A stretch of 14,876 bases of DNA from NCBI GenBank assembly GCA_964615375.1, contig CAZTOW010000090.1, forward strand, positions 1 through 14,876, in the 5' to 3' direction. The stretch comes from CAZKWG01 sp964615375. GTDB lineage: Bacteria; Myxococcota_A; UBA796; CAZKWG01. The notes below the pieces were generated by a model. That model saw only the letters and a program-made list of their open reading frames with translations. It was not told the DNA's origin and ran no database searches. Both the position numbers and the translations under genes were made by a program. Positions 5,013 through 12,270 of the stretch are shown one piece after another; positions within the stretch are counted from its first letter, which is position 1, and each line of letters begins with the position of its first letter.

Positions 5013-5834
5013 ATGACGCTCCAGACCGCGATTACCGACTACCTGAGCAGCCTCGCCGCCGAGGGCCGCTCGCCCCGCACCGTGGACGCCTACTGCCGCG
5101 ACCTGGACCGCCTGGTGGCCTTCCTGGGCGCCGACGCCAACGTCGCCAAGGTCACCCCGCCTCAGCTCCTCGCCTTCGCCAGCAGCGCCGCGATGGCGGG
5201 CGAGGACGGCCAGCCTCGGCACCCCACCAGCAACAACCGCACGCGCTCGGCGGTCCGCGGGCTCTTCGGCTACCTGACCACCGCCTGGGTCCTGGAGCGC
5301 GACCCGAGCAAGGCGCTCCGGGTGCGCGCGGTGGACCCTCCCCGGCCGCGGGTGCTCGCCGAGCCCGAGGAGGTGAAGCTGCGCGCCACCATGACGGAGG
5401 ACGACGGGGCGCTCGCGGCGCGCGACCGGCTCATGGTGGACCTCCTGCTCGCCACCGGGATCCGGGTGAGCTCGCTGGTGGCGCTGGACGTGGAAGACGT
5501 GGACCTGGACGCCGAGCGGCTCTGGATCCGGGCCAAGGGCGCGCGCCGGATGAGCGTGGCGCTGCCCCGGGCGCTGGGCGAGCGGCTGGTGGCGGGCGCC
5601 GCGGAGGGGCCGCTCTTCCGGTCGCGGCTGGGCACGCGGCTCGGGGCGCGCGCGGTGCAGCTGCGGCTCGCGGGGTGGGTGGCGGAGGCGGGGATCCGCG
5701 AGGGGGTGTCGCCCCACGCACTGCGCCACACCTGCGCGACGAGGATGTACCGGGAGACCAAGGATCTGCGGCGGGTGCAGGTCGCGCTCGGGCACCGGAG
5801 CGTGATGACGACGGAGCGGTACGTGGGGGTGTAG
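5013..5834 (+). CDS. Tyrosine recombinase / integrase (XerC/D-like)
   Basis: The start at 5013 is preferred because CGGAGG lies nine bases upstream; the product is 273 aa. Residues about 3-100 form the SAM-like core-binding domain (ITDYLSSLAAEGRSPRTVDA then YCRDLDRLVAFLG; NNRTRSAVRGLFGYL). The catalytic domain follows, with Arg151 in LLATGIRVSSL, Lys175 in RAKGARR, His235 and Arg238 in SPHALRHTCATR, His261 in ALGHRS and nucleophile Tyr270 in TTERYVGV. These make up the full R-K-H-R-H-Y set, so the enzyme should cleave and rejoin DNA through a 3'-phosphotyrosine. The chain stops three residues after the tyrosine, shorter than XerC/XerD, which carry a further C-terminal helix. The next gene starts 29 bases downstream on the same strand, so they are probably co-transcribed. 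Confidence 0.9.
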   Translation: MTLQTAITDYLSSLAAEGRSPRTVDAYCRDLDRLVAFLGADANVAKVTPPQLLAFASSAAMAGEDGQPRHPTSNNRTRSAVRGLFGYLTTAWVLERDPSKALRVRAVDPPRPRVLAEPEEVKLRATMTEDDGALAARDRLMVDLLLATGIRVSSLVALDVEDVDLDAERLWIRAKGARRMSVALPRALGERLVAGAAEGPLFRSRLGTRLGARAVQLRLAGWVAEAGIREGVSPHALRHTCATRMYRETKDLRRVQVALGHRSVMTTERYVGV

Positions 5835-5863
5835 GCACTACGACGGCACGTTAACGGAGGCAT

Positions 5864-6979
5864 ATGCCTATCAGACAGCCCGTTGAAGAGAGCTCGGAAT
5901 GGACCTTGGAGAAGGCGGTTGCCGAGGCCTCCGCTCGATATCGGCCCGGCAGCGTGCTGGGCGGACCCGCGCGAAATGCCATGATCGAGGGGTGGGCCTT
6001 CCGCGTAGGCCGAACACGAGCAATATCGGAACTGAAGCGAGTGATCAGCGAGGCGGGCTCGCCAAGTGCGGCCGCCCGATGGCTTGGAATGTCCTTGAGG
6101 ACGCTTCGACGCTTCCAGCAGAGCTTCGACGAAATGCCGGAGCCTCCGAAGGCCGAGTTCGACAGCGCTGGACTGACGTTGAGCTTCTCAACACGATTGA
6201 CGGCGTTCGACCGCTTCCTCGTTGACGGTGTACTCTTTGGGACGCTTGGGCCAACGCCCAGTTGCCGCGTGGTTGAGTACCGTGAGCAAGGCGACACCGC
6301 TATCGTCCGTCTCGAGGGCTCCCACCGCAAAGACCTCGAAGCCGTCGCCGAGGCCCTCTACCACTGTGTCTGGGAACTCCAGGAGCGCGAGCACGAGGCC
6401 GAACTGGGCCGCCTCACTCGCCGCCTGATGACGCCCAGTGTCGTCAACAACTTCGGCCCCATCGGCGTCCAGAACAACGTCCAGGGCGAACTCCAGGTCG
6501 TGCCAGCGATCGACCCCGCCGTCATCAACCGCCTCCAGAAGCTCCAGGACGCCCTCGGCGCCAGCCTGTCCGACCTCGTGGATCGCCTCGAACGCATGGA
6601 GCTCCGCCTCCCGAGCGAAGAGGCCGCCTCCGACCAGACCGCCGCCGCATCCGCCCGCCGCGAGCTCAAGCTCGTCCGCACCTGGGACCCCGGCACGCAC
6701 CCCCGCTCGGCGCTTGACCGCCTGCTCGCGATGCTGGAGCCTGACGATCTGCGCCTCCTGTTGGCGCGGGGGCCCGAGGGCGCAGAGGTGGTGGCCTGGG
6801 TGCCGGCTGGGGCGGTGGCGCCGATGGTGATCGCCAGCCAGGCCGCGGACGAGCTGGTGCGGCGTGGAATGGTGGACGAGGGGTTGTTCGCGCGGGTGGT
6901 GGAGGCGCGGCCGGACCTGGGGGAGCAGGTGAGGAAGGTGGCGGGGATGTGGCAGTGGCACGAGGCGCCGCCGCGGTGA
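5864..6979 (+). CDS. HTH protein with C-terminal EAD/death-like adaptor domain
   Basis: 371 aa, ATG preceded by GGAGG. Residues about 50-88 (ISELKRVISEAGSPSAAARW, LGMSLRTLRRF) form a Fis-type helix-turn-helix. Residues about 103-185 are a small alpha/beta region without a match I recognise. Residues 193-210 (VVNNFGPIGVQNNVQGEL) are an Asn/Gly-rich stretch like those linking domains in STAND-type conflict proteins. A coiled coil follows (about 218-250). Residues about 283-363 (SALDRLLAMLEPDDLRLLLA; later DELVRRGMVDEGLFARVVEA, RPDLGEQVRKVAGMW) resemble the effector-associated or bacterial death-like domains that recruit partners by like-with-like contact. That assignment is by pattern and moderate. 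The first 430 bases are less GC-rich than the rest, suggesting a fused gene. The AIPR nuclease gene follows, so I infer a sensor or adaptor for it. Confidence 0.7.
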   Translation: MPIRQPVEESSEWTLEKAVAEASARYRPGSVLGGPARNAMIEGWAFRVGRTRAISELKRVISEAGSPSAAARWLGMSLRTLRRFQQSFDEMPEPPKAEFDSAGLTLSFSTRLTAFDRFLVDGVLFGTLGPTPSCRVVEYREQGDTAIVRLEGSHRKDLEAVAEALYHCVWELQEREHEAELGRLTRRLMTPSVVNNFGPIGVQNNVQGELQVVPAIDPAVINRLQKLQDALGASLSDLVDRLERMELRLPSEEAASDQTAAASARRELKLVRTWDPGTHPRSALDRLLAMLEPDDLRLLLARGPEGAEVVAWVPAGAVAPMVIASQAADELVRRGMVDEGLFARVVEARPDLGEQVRKVAGMWQWHEAPPR

Positions 6980-7009
6980 CGACCCGGCGCAAGGACAGTT
7001 GATGACTCT

Positions 7010-7038
7010 GAGGATTCCTACGGCTAAAGCCGGTCCTC
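7010..7038 (+). other. Stem-loop between the adaptor and nuclease genes
   Basis: Outer stem GAGGA (7010-7014) / TCCTC (7034-7038), asymmetric internal loop, inner stem CGGC (7021-7024) / GCCG (7029-7032) closing TAAA. No T-run follows, so it is not a standard terminator. The CCTACGGCTAAAGCCG core recalls the subterminal hairpins of IS200/IS605 elements, but no transposase or second end was seen. The rest of 6980-7245 holds no convincing gene. Confidence 0.3.
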
Positions 7039-7245
7039 GACGGGCGCTTCGCTGTAGGGAAGGTTGCCCGGTGCAAGCGCGTCGCGGTAGCCTGCTCGGG
7101 TGCCCCGGTTCGACTTCCGATCTCCTGCTCCTCGTCACGCCCATGCACGGCCGTGCAAGCTGCCCGGTGGGCAGGTTCGACAGGACGTCTCTCTTGGGAA
7201 GATGACGCGGATCTTCCGACGGGCTCATCACGGCTGGAGGGGAAA

Positions 7246-9003
7246 ATGAGCGAGATCCACATGCGGCACATCCAGAAGGTCCTCACCGAAACCTACGTGC
7301 CATTCGTGGACATCAGCGACCATGGGAAATCCGGTCGGCAAGTCCCCGAGCACACACGGCTGAGCCGCGCACTCGCTGGCTTCGCCCTCAAGATCTGCGC
7401 CGACCTTGACCCGAACGGCGCATGCGCACAGATCGTCGATGGCTTCAACGACAACGGGATTGACGCCGTGTACCACGACGAGGGAGCACACTGCGTCTAC
7501 CTCGTACAGTCGAAGTGGATGCAGGGCGGAGGGGGAATCGATGTCGGCGACGTCGGAAAGTTCGTGCAGGGTGTTCGGGACCTGCACAACGCGCGGTTCG
7601 AGCGGTTCAACGATCGTTTCCGTAGCCACTGCGAGACGCTCGCCAAGGCCCTCGACCATCCGGAGACGCGTTTTGAGATGGTTCTCACGGCGACGAGCAC
7701 GCAGCCGCCAAGCCCCGACTGTAGGCGGGTGCTCGACGACTACGTGAATAGCGTCAATGACGTCAGTGAGCTCATCTCCTGGCGTTTCCTGGGCCAAGGC
7801 GAGCTCTATCGTGCCGTGACCAAGTCGCTCGATGCTCGGCCCATCGACCTCGAGGTCATGCTCTACGAGTGGGGACAGGTAACTTCTCCATTCCGGGCTT
7901 TCTATGGTCAAGTCAGCGTTGCTGACATCGCTAAGTGGTGGCAGGATCACCGTCACCAGCTCTTCAGCAAGAACCTCCGCTCTTTCCTAGGGGATTCGGC
8001 AGTCAACGACGCGATAGCTGATACGCTCCTGGCACACCCCGAGAGGTTCTGGTATCTCAATAACGGCTTGACCATGCTGTGTACGGAGATCGCCAAGAAG
8101 CCTATGGGTGGAGAATCCCGGTCAACGGGAGTCTTCGTCTGCAGAGGGGTTGCTATCGTAAACGGGGCTCAGACGGTCGGCACGATCGGCCGTACCCGAG
8201 GCGAGGGGGTCGCCGACGCCAGGGTCATGGTTCGGTTGATCTCTCTGGCCGAAGCTCAGACCGAGTTCGCCAACGTCGTAACGCGTGCGACAAACACGCA
8301 GAACCGGATCGACCCCCGGGACTTTGCAGCGCTCGACCCAGAGCAGCAGCGGCTCAAGATGGAGCTGTCTTTCGAAAACGTCGTGTACGTCTACCGCAGT
8401 GGCGAACCGAGTCCGAGCGACGTGCAGGGCTGCGACATCGAAGAGGCCACTGTGGCGCTGGCCTGCGCGGCGGACGACATCCAGTTGGCGGTGCAGGCCA
8501 AGGGCAGCGTTGGCAAGCTCTGGGCGGACATTTCGCGACCGCCATACACGGTGCTCTTCAACCGTGGGTTGTCCGGCGAACGCCTATGGCGCGCTGTACT
8601 CGTCCTCCGTCGCGTCGAGTCCACGCTCGAGGAATGGCGCCGGAATGGCGTAGACCTGCGGCGCCAGCTGGCGGTGCACGCGAATCGCTTCATCACGCGT
8701 CAGGTGTTCCGCGCGCTCCGCCGCAGCGGTGGTCCCGATTTGGAGGACGTGGAAGGTCTTGCCTTTGCCGCCCTCGACCGCCTGGAAGCAGGCGTCACGC
8801 CTGTAATTGGGGACACCTACCTGGCGTCCGCGTTTAAGACCCCGTCAAAATGTGAGATCGTCGAGCAACGGCTGTTCGCCGATCGTGGCGAGTCTATCCG
8901 GGCCGTACCTGCCGCCGATCGTCTGCGAAAGATCGAGGCACGGGCATCTCGGCAGATGTCCCTCTTCGGCAGAGATCCTGGCAGTGCCAGCGACTCGCAG
9001 TAA
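7246..9003 (+). CDS. AIPR-family phage-resistance protein with PD-(D/E)xK nuclease N-terminus
   Basis: Start chosen at ATG 7246-7248, with GGAGG seven bases upstream; 585 aa. Residues about 60-92 contain DGFNDNGIDAVYHD and then VYLVQSKW: Asp73 and Gln88-x-Lys90 match the D...(E/Q)xK core of Mrr-type restriction-endonuclease-fold nucleases. From about residue 225 the AIPR (abortive infection phage resistance) signatures follow: FLGDSAVNDAIADTLLAHPE, FWYLNNGLTMLC (NNG at 272-274), VAIVNGAQTVGTIG (306-310 NGAQT) and RATNTQNRID. AIPR proteins occur in abortive-infection and restriction-like defence loci; the domain combination predicts a cytoplasmic nuclease triggered by infection. The HTH/EAD-like gene lies 266 bases upstream on the same strand. 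No stop or frameshift disturbs it. Family call is strong; trigger and substrate are inference. Confidence 0.88.
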   Translation: MSEIHMRHIQKVLTETYVPFVDISDHGKSGRQVPEHTRLSRALAGFALKICADLDPNGACAQIVDGFNDNGIDAVYHDEGAHCVYLVQSKWMQGGGGIDVGDVGKFVQGVRDLHNARFERFNDRFRSHCETLAKALDHPETRFEMVLTATSTQPPSPDCRRVLDDYVNSVNDVSELISWRFLGQGELYRAVTKSLDARPIDLEVMLYEWGQVTSPFRAFYGQVSVADIAKWWQDHRHQLFSKNLRSFLGDSAVNDAIADTLLAHPERFWYLNNGLTMLCTEIAKKPMGGESRSTGVFVCRGVAIVNGAQTVGTIGRTRGEGVADARVMVRLISLAEAQTEFANVVTRATNTQNRIDPRDFAALDPEQQRLKMELSFENVVYVYRSGEPSPSDVQGCDIEEATVALACAADDIQLAVQAKGSVGKLWADISRPPYTVLFNRGLSGERLWRAVLVLRRVESTLEEWRRNGVDLRRQLAVHANRFITRQVFRALRRSGGPDLEDVEGLAFAALDRLEAGVTPVIGDTYLASAFKTPSKCEIVEQRLFADRGESIRAVPAADRLRKIEARASRQMSLFGRDPGSASDSQ

Positions 9004-9358
9004 CTTTTCCAGTAGATGAACCAGAGAGCATCGTGGGCGAGCGGCAGCGCCGCCATCTGTCCCTGATGAATGTCCCAGGGCCAGCAAGGACGAGTGCGCC
9101 TCGGGGCGCCGTCACCGAGCCGCCCTCAGCTTCGAGCTCGTTGCTGGACGCTACGAAGAGAACCAACTGGAAGAGTTGGCGAGTAGCTTACCTTCTCCGC
9201 CGCTTTCGCTCACGCCACCCGCCGACCACGAAGCCCAGCGCCTCGGCGTGGGGTGGCATGCCCGCGGCTCAGCCCCGGCGCTCGCGGCCTGTGACCCGGG
9301 AGGGGCCATCGCCGAAGCCCACGTGCCGCGCTGCCAGCGCCCTGGGCCCGCCGCACCC

Positions 9359-9376
9359 TGTTCCCCCGGGGGAACA
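9359..9376. promoter_or_regulatory. 18-bp perfect palindrome with parS-like arms
   Basis: TGTTCCCCCGGGGGAACA reads identically on both strands. Its outer arms TGTTCC/GGAACA are those of chromosomal parS (TGTTTCACGTGAAACA and its TGTTCC variants), but the centre is longer and GC-only. It lies 184 bases upstream of a gene for a protein with a ParB-type helix-turn-helix, which makes it a candidate binding site for that protein. Confidence 0.45.
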
Positions 9377-9497
9377 ACCCCCCGGCCCGCCCCAGGCCGC
9401 TCGCAGCTCGCAGGGCCCGCGTGCCGCCGAGCCCGCCGTCCAGGTCGCCCTCCGCGCCCGCGCAGCCGTAGCGCCCACCAGCCCCCGACATTCGCGT

Positions 9498-9528
9498 GGT
9501 CGATCTCGACCGCTCGGGGTGATATGCT
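9498..9528 (+). promoter_or_regulatory. Extended -10 promoter with inverted repeat
   Basis: TGATATGCT (9520-9528) is an extended -10 element with TATGCT as hexamer. The inverted repeat GGTCGA-TC-TCGACC (9498-9511) covers the -35 position, where an autoregulator would block polymerase. The ATG of the ParB-like gene lies 32 bases downstream of the -10. Confidence 0.45.
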
Positions 9529-9559
9529 CCTGCCCTTCGCCCCACCCTGGAGCCCACCC

Positions 9560-10237
9560 ATGCCCCGCAAGAAGGCCACCGAGACCGCGCTCGTCCCTAC
9601 CCTGCCCGGCGAGGGCGTCGTCGTGGACCAGCTCGTGAAACAGGCCGTCGCGCAGATCAACCACATCTACGCCGCCAAGGGCCTGGAGACGGCGCGGGAC
9701 GTGGGCGAGTATCTCATCCAGACCTTCTTCGAGGGCAACCCGGAGCGCTTTCACGAGCGGGGCAAGGACCACCTGTCCTTCCGGGCGCTGGCGGATCGCG
9801 ACGACCTCCAGGTCTCCTACAGCTTCTTGTGGCACGCCTGCGCGGTGGTCGAGCAGCTCCGCCTCCTGCCCGCGGACGTGGCCAGCGCGCTGCCGCTGTC
9901 CCACCACCGGCTGCTGCTCAGCGTGAAGGACCCCGACGAGAAGGAGCGCCTGGCGCGCGAGGCTGTCGAGCGGGGGCTGAGCAAGCGCGCCCTGGAGGCT
10001 GAGCTGGTAGCGCGGCGGCCCGAAGTGGCGCCCGAGAGCAAGCCGGGTCGGAAGCCGCACCCCGCGCTGGCGAAGGGGCTCACGCAGCTCAAGAAGGCGG
10101 TGGCGCTGGCGGGGTCGGGGGACATGGCGGCGCTGGACCGCGAGAAGGCGAAGGCGCTGCTCGGGGACCTCGAGGAGCAGATGGCGGCGCTGGCGAAGCT
10201 GAAGGCGACGGTGGAGGCGGTGGTGGCGGAGGGGTGA
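9560..10237 (+). CDS. ParB/KorB-like HTH DNA-binding protein (225 aa)
   Basis: Start chosen at ATG 9560-9562 with GGAG upstream; an in-frame ATG at 9524 overlaps the -10 and is not used. Residues about 22-60 are helical (VVDQLVKQAVAQINHIYAAK). Residues about 84-150 fit the ParB helix-turn-helix region: SYSFLWHACAVVEQLRLLPA, then LPLSHHRLLLSVKDPDEKER, then LAREAVERGLSKRALEAELV, corresponding to the ParB pattern LSxGHARALLxLxDxxxxxxLAxxxxxxGLSVRxxE. The ParB N-terminal CTPase motif (GERR) is absent, so this is not a full partition protein. A Lys/Ala-rich helical C-terminus (about 165-225) may form a dimer coiled coil. A related HTH pattern also occurs at the N-terminus of DUF1016/YhcG nucleases, which is the main alternative. 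The palindromes upstream suggest autoregulation or a partition-like role. Confidence 0.65.
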   Translation: MPRKKATETALVPTLPGEGVVVDQLVKQAVAQINHIYAAKGLETARDVGEYLIQTFFEGNPERFHERGKDHLSFRALADRDDLQVSYSFLWHACAVVEQLRLLPADVASALPLSHHRLLLSVKDPDEKERLAREAVERGLSKRALEAELVARRPEVAPESKPGRKPHPALAKGLTQLKKAVALAGSGDMAALDREKAKALLGDLEEQMAALAKLKATVEAVVAEG

Positions 10238-10362
10238 GAGTCACTCGGGGAACGAGGCGAGAGAGATGTTCGCGACCACCACGAAGTGGCTGGTGCGCAG
10301 CACATCGCCAGGCGCCCTGGGCGGGCGAATTGTGGGTTCGAGTCGATTCCACTGACTGCGCC

Positions 10363-11145
10363 CTACTCCACCCGATCGCACCACCACTCACAGGTCCAGA
10401 CTAGATTGGGAGCGTAGAGCTTTCCCATGAGCCGTTTAGAACACGTCAGTGCCACCTGGGAGCCCACAAAGAGACTGGGCTTTGGGCTTCGGACATGTAG
10501 CAGCTTTCCGACATGAAGTGCGCTCACCGGCTCAGGAAGGGGCCTGTCCTCTGGACTCAGACAATAGGCGCCGTTAAACATCACGTTCCAGCTCTCAGTG
10601 TAACCTAACCAACGGCCATCCCAAGACGACGGCGTTGCCCAGACTTGCCGAAAGTCCCGATCGATATACAGGTCAGCCTCGTTGCCGACGTAGGGCCGTG
10701 TGTTGTCTTCGTCGAGGTACGTCACGGTTGCAAGTGCATTGTGTTGAAGCGAGAGAGGGGCTGAGGCGAGCACCGCGACCGAGTAGCAGCCAAGGACCAG
10801 GGCGCCAGTAGCCTTCCAGGAAGGGGGTGTGGCACCGTCTTTGGGAGTAACTGTAGGATCAGAGCTCCTGGCGATTGCATCTAGAGTGATCAACATCTTC
10901 GCCCCTTCGCGCAACCCTTCAACCCTGACCAATGCAATTGCCCCTCCGAGCGCAACAAGTAGCCACAGGATCAACGGCATCGACTCTGGTGGCCAGTCTA
11001 TGTCAAGGGAATAAAATGGAATAGAAAGAACGAGAAGGCCATTTCCCACCACGGCAAGTGAGCTGAATAAGCAGAACGCTACAACCAGTGCAGAGAGAAT
11101 CGTAAAGGCTACCAATGCTCGGATGAATTCAGCGAGTCGTCGCAC
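10363..11145 (-). CDS. Four-pass membrane protein with soluble C-terminal domain
   Basis: The GTG at 11143-11145 is chosen because GGAGGA lies nine bases upstream; the longer frame begins in a poorly coding stretch. The 260-aa product has likely membrane segments near residues 5-27 (IRALVAFTILSALVVAFCLF), 30-45 (VVGNGLLVLSIPFYSL), 53-72 (MPLILWLLVALGGAIALVRV) and 105-125 (GALVLGCYSVAVLASAPLSL). The last 130 residues are soluble, contain five cysteines and aromatic residues (FRQVWATPSSWDGRWLGYTE) and probably face the periplasm. Composition is less GC-rich than its neighbours, a sign of transfer. No family was recognised. It is convergent with the ParB-like gene. Confidence 0.75.
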   Translation of the reverse strand: MRRLAEFIRALVAFTILSALVVAFCLFSSLAVVGNGLLVLSIPFYSLDIDWPPESMPLILWLLVALGGAIALVRVEGLREGAKMLITLDAIARSSDPTVTPKDGATPPSWKATGALVLGCYSVAVLASAPLSLQHNALATVTYLDEDNTRPYVGNEADLYIDRDFRQVWATPSSWDGRWLGYTESWNVMFNGAYCLSPEDRPLPEPVSALHVGKLLHVRSPKPSLFVGSQVALTCSKRLMGKLYAPNLVWTCEWWCDRVE

Positions 11146-11171
11146 GGATAGATGTCCTCCACAATCTATCG

Positions 11172-11199
11172 TCCATAGCTCGAAGGCAGATGCCGTCAA
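11172..11199 (-). promoter_or_regulatory. Candidate promoter of the membrane protein gene
   Basis: Minus strand TTGACG (11194-11199), 16-base spacer, TATGGA (11172-11177), 27 bases before the GTG at 11145. Confidence 0.35.
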
Positions 11200-11207
11200 G
11201 GGATGGA

Positions 11208-11435
11208 TCAGGAACGCACTGCACGACCGGGGACGACGCTGGCCAATGAGGTGAGCGAGCAAATACTGTCGGCGTAGGAAAGGCGGTCCGAGGCTTGCCA
11301 TCCCAGAGAGACCGCTACACTTCCCAGTATAAGGTCCCCCATCCCGAGCCCTACCCAGACCAGCTCGACTGTAGGACCGCACACCAGCCCCAGCATCCCT
11401 GCCAATCTGAGCACACGCACCGCGCAGCTGGGCAT
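11208..11435 (-). CDS. Possible 75-aa membrane protein
   Basis: ATG at 11433-11435, TGA at 11208-11210. The product has two plausible hydrophobic segments (VLRLAGMLGLVCGPTVELVW and VGLGMGDLILGSVAVSLGW) and a serine-rich tail. Codon use looks coding and the gene lies 62 bases upstream of the four-pass membrane protein on the same strand. The ribosome site is weak (no GGAG-type match), so it is uncertain. It could be a small partner of the larger protein or a decayed part of it. Confidence 0.4.
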   Translation of the reverse strand: MPSCAVRVLRLAGMLGLVCGPTVELVWVGLGMGDLILGSVAVSLGWQASDRLSYADSICSLTSLASVVPGRAVRS

Positions 11436-11472
11436 GGCTCGCGCCCGTGGCCTTTGTGCGTGCTATGGTATT

Positions 11473-11494
11473 GGGGGCGGGTCGATCCGCCCCC
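11473..11494. terminator. GC-rich hairpin in the 11436-11709 gap
   Basis: GGGGGCGG (11473-11480), 6-base loop GTCGAT, CCGCCCCC (11487-11494): a perfect 8-bp stem in an otherwise gene-free stretch between divergently oriented genes. There is no T-run on either side, so it may be a structural or binding element rather than a terminator. A second C/G-rich near-palindrome follows near 11596-11616. Confidence 0.3.
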
Positions 11495-11709
11495 GCCTAA
11501 TGTGGTAGAAGCCGCGGGAGTGCTGGACGCCCCTGGGATGGAGGTCCTGCTCGCAAGCGTGGGCGTGTCTCTTGCCACCACCGGCCACCGTGTACCCCCC
11601 ACCCCGGGGGAGGGGAGGTCGTGTTGTCGCGTTTCACACGAAAATTCCCTGCCAAGGGGGGGATCGCGACGTCGTCGGGTTAGGATCTCGTGTGCGCGCG
11701 AGGTGCCCG

Positions 11710-12244
11710 ATGCCGTCCGCCGACCCGTCCGAGTCCCCTGCCCTGCCCTCTGCGGCACCACGGACCCTGGATGCCCGCCTGGCGCTCCTCTTCGGCGTCG
11801 GCTCAGCGCCCCCCCCGGGGCTGGGTGCCGCAGACCGCGGAGCCGGCGCCGAGGGCGTCGGAGCCCGCGGGGCGCGTCGCAGCCCAGGACCCGGTGGCGT
11901 TCTACGAGGCGGCGCTGGAGGCGATGCAGGCGGACCTTGGGACGGCGCGCGCGGCGGGCGATCACAAGGCCGTGGCGGCGCTCTGGAAGCAGCGGGTGGC
12001 GCTGCTCGGGGTCATCATCGACCGGGCGGAGGTCGAAGGGCGGAAGGACCGGGTTCGCGGAATGAGCGACCAGGAGCTCACCGAGGAGATCCACCGGATC
12101 CTGCTGGAGGAGCCAGCCGTGGAGCTGATACCTCTGTTCGAGAAGATGGCGGTGAAGTTCGGGTATGGGTGGCCGATTCGGTGTACGGGATGTGGGCGGG
12201 TGCACGAGGGCCAGGTGGCGAACGGGGTGGATGAGGAGCGCTGA
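11710..12244 (+). pseudogene. Hypothetical protein gene with a frameshift at a C8 tract
   Basis: A protein-like start (ATG 11710; MPSADPSESPALPSAAPRTL then DARLALLFGVGSAPP) lies in one frame up to 11809, while the rest (PRGWVPQTAEPAPRASEPAG, then DPVAFYEAALEAMQADL, WKQRVALLGVIIDRAEVEGR, MSDQELTEEIHRILLEEPAV) continues in the next frame to the TGA at 12242-12244. The switch occurs in the C8 run at 11809-11816; seven Cs would restore one frame of about 177 residues. The C-terminus has PIRCTGCGRVHEG, a lone CxxC pair. No family was recognised; the middle helices vaguely recall small phage or plasmid proteins. A start inside the second frame at 11690 gives an unconvincing Arg/Pro-rich N-terminus. 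The shift could be a sequencing error, phase variation or decay. Confidence 0.55.
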
Positions 12245-12270
12245 CCAGCCGGCCGCACCGTGTCGGTCCG

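Larger units (their letters stand above)
9004..9559. other. Long intergenic region with palindromes, no clear gene
   Basis: Several frames are open on both strands (for example a plus-strand segment around 9122-9230 containing SFELVAGRYEENQLEELASS) but none has a good start, ribosome site and consistent composition. The region holds the 18-bp palindrome at 9359-9376 and the operator-like repeat at 9498-9511. The plus-strand frame that joins the 225-aa gene from further upstream is Pro/Arg-rich and is judged non-coding. Confidence 0.5.

Noticed and set aside
7100..7180. GGTTCGAC twice, suggesting tRNA T-arms
   Set aside because: No acceptor stem, anticodon arm or CCA context can be folded around either copy.
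6188..7231. 347-aa minus-strand frame opposite the adaptor gene
   Set aside because: It is a His/Arg/Val-rich shadow of the plus-strand gene, which has a good ribosome site and clear domains.
10320..10345. GGGTTCGAGTCGATTCCAC as a tRNA 3' end and attachment site
   Set aside because: The stem pairs over only four bases with a 13-base loop, and no upstream tRNA arms are visible.
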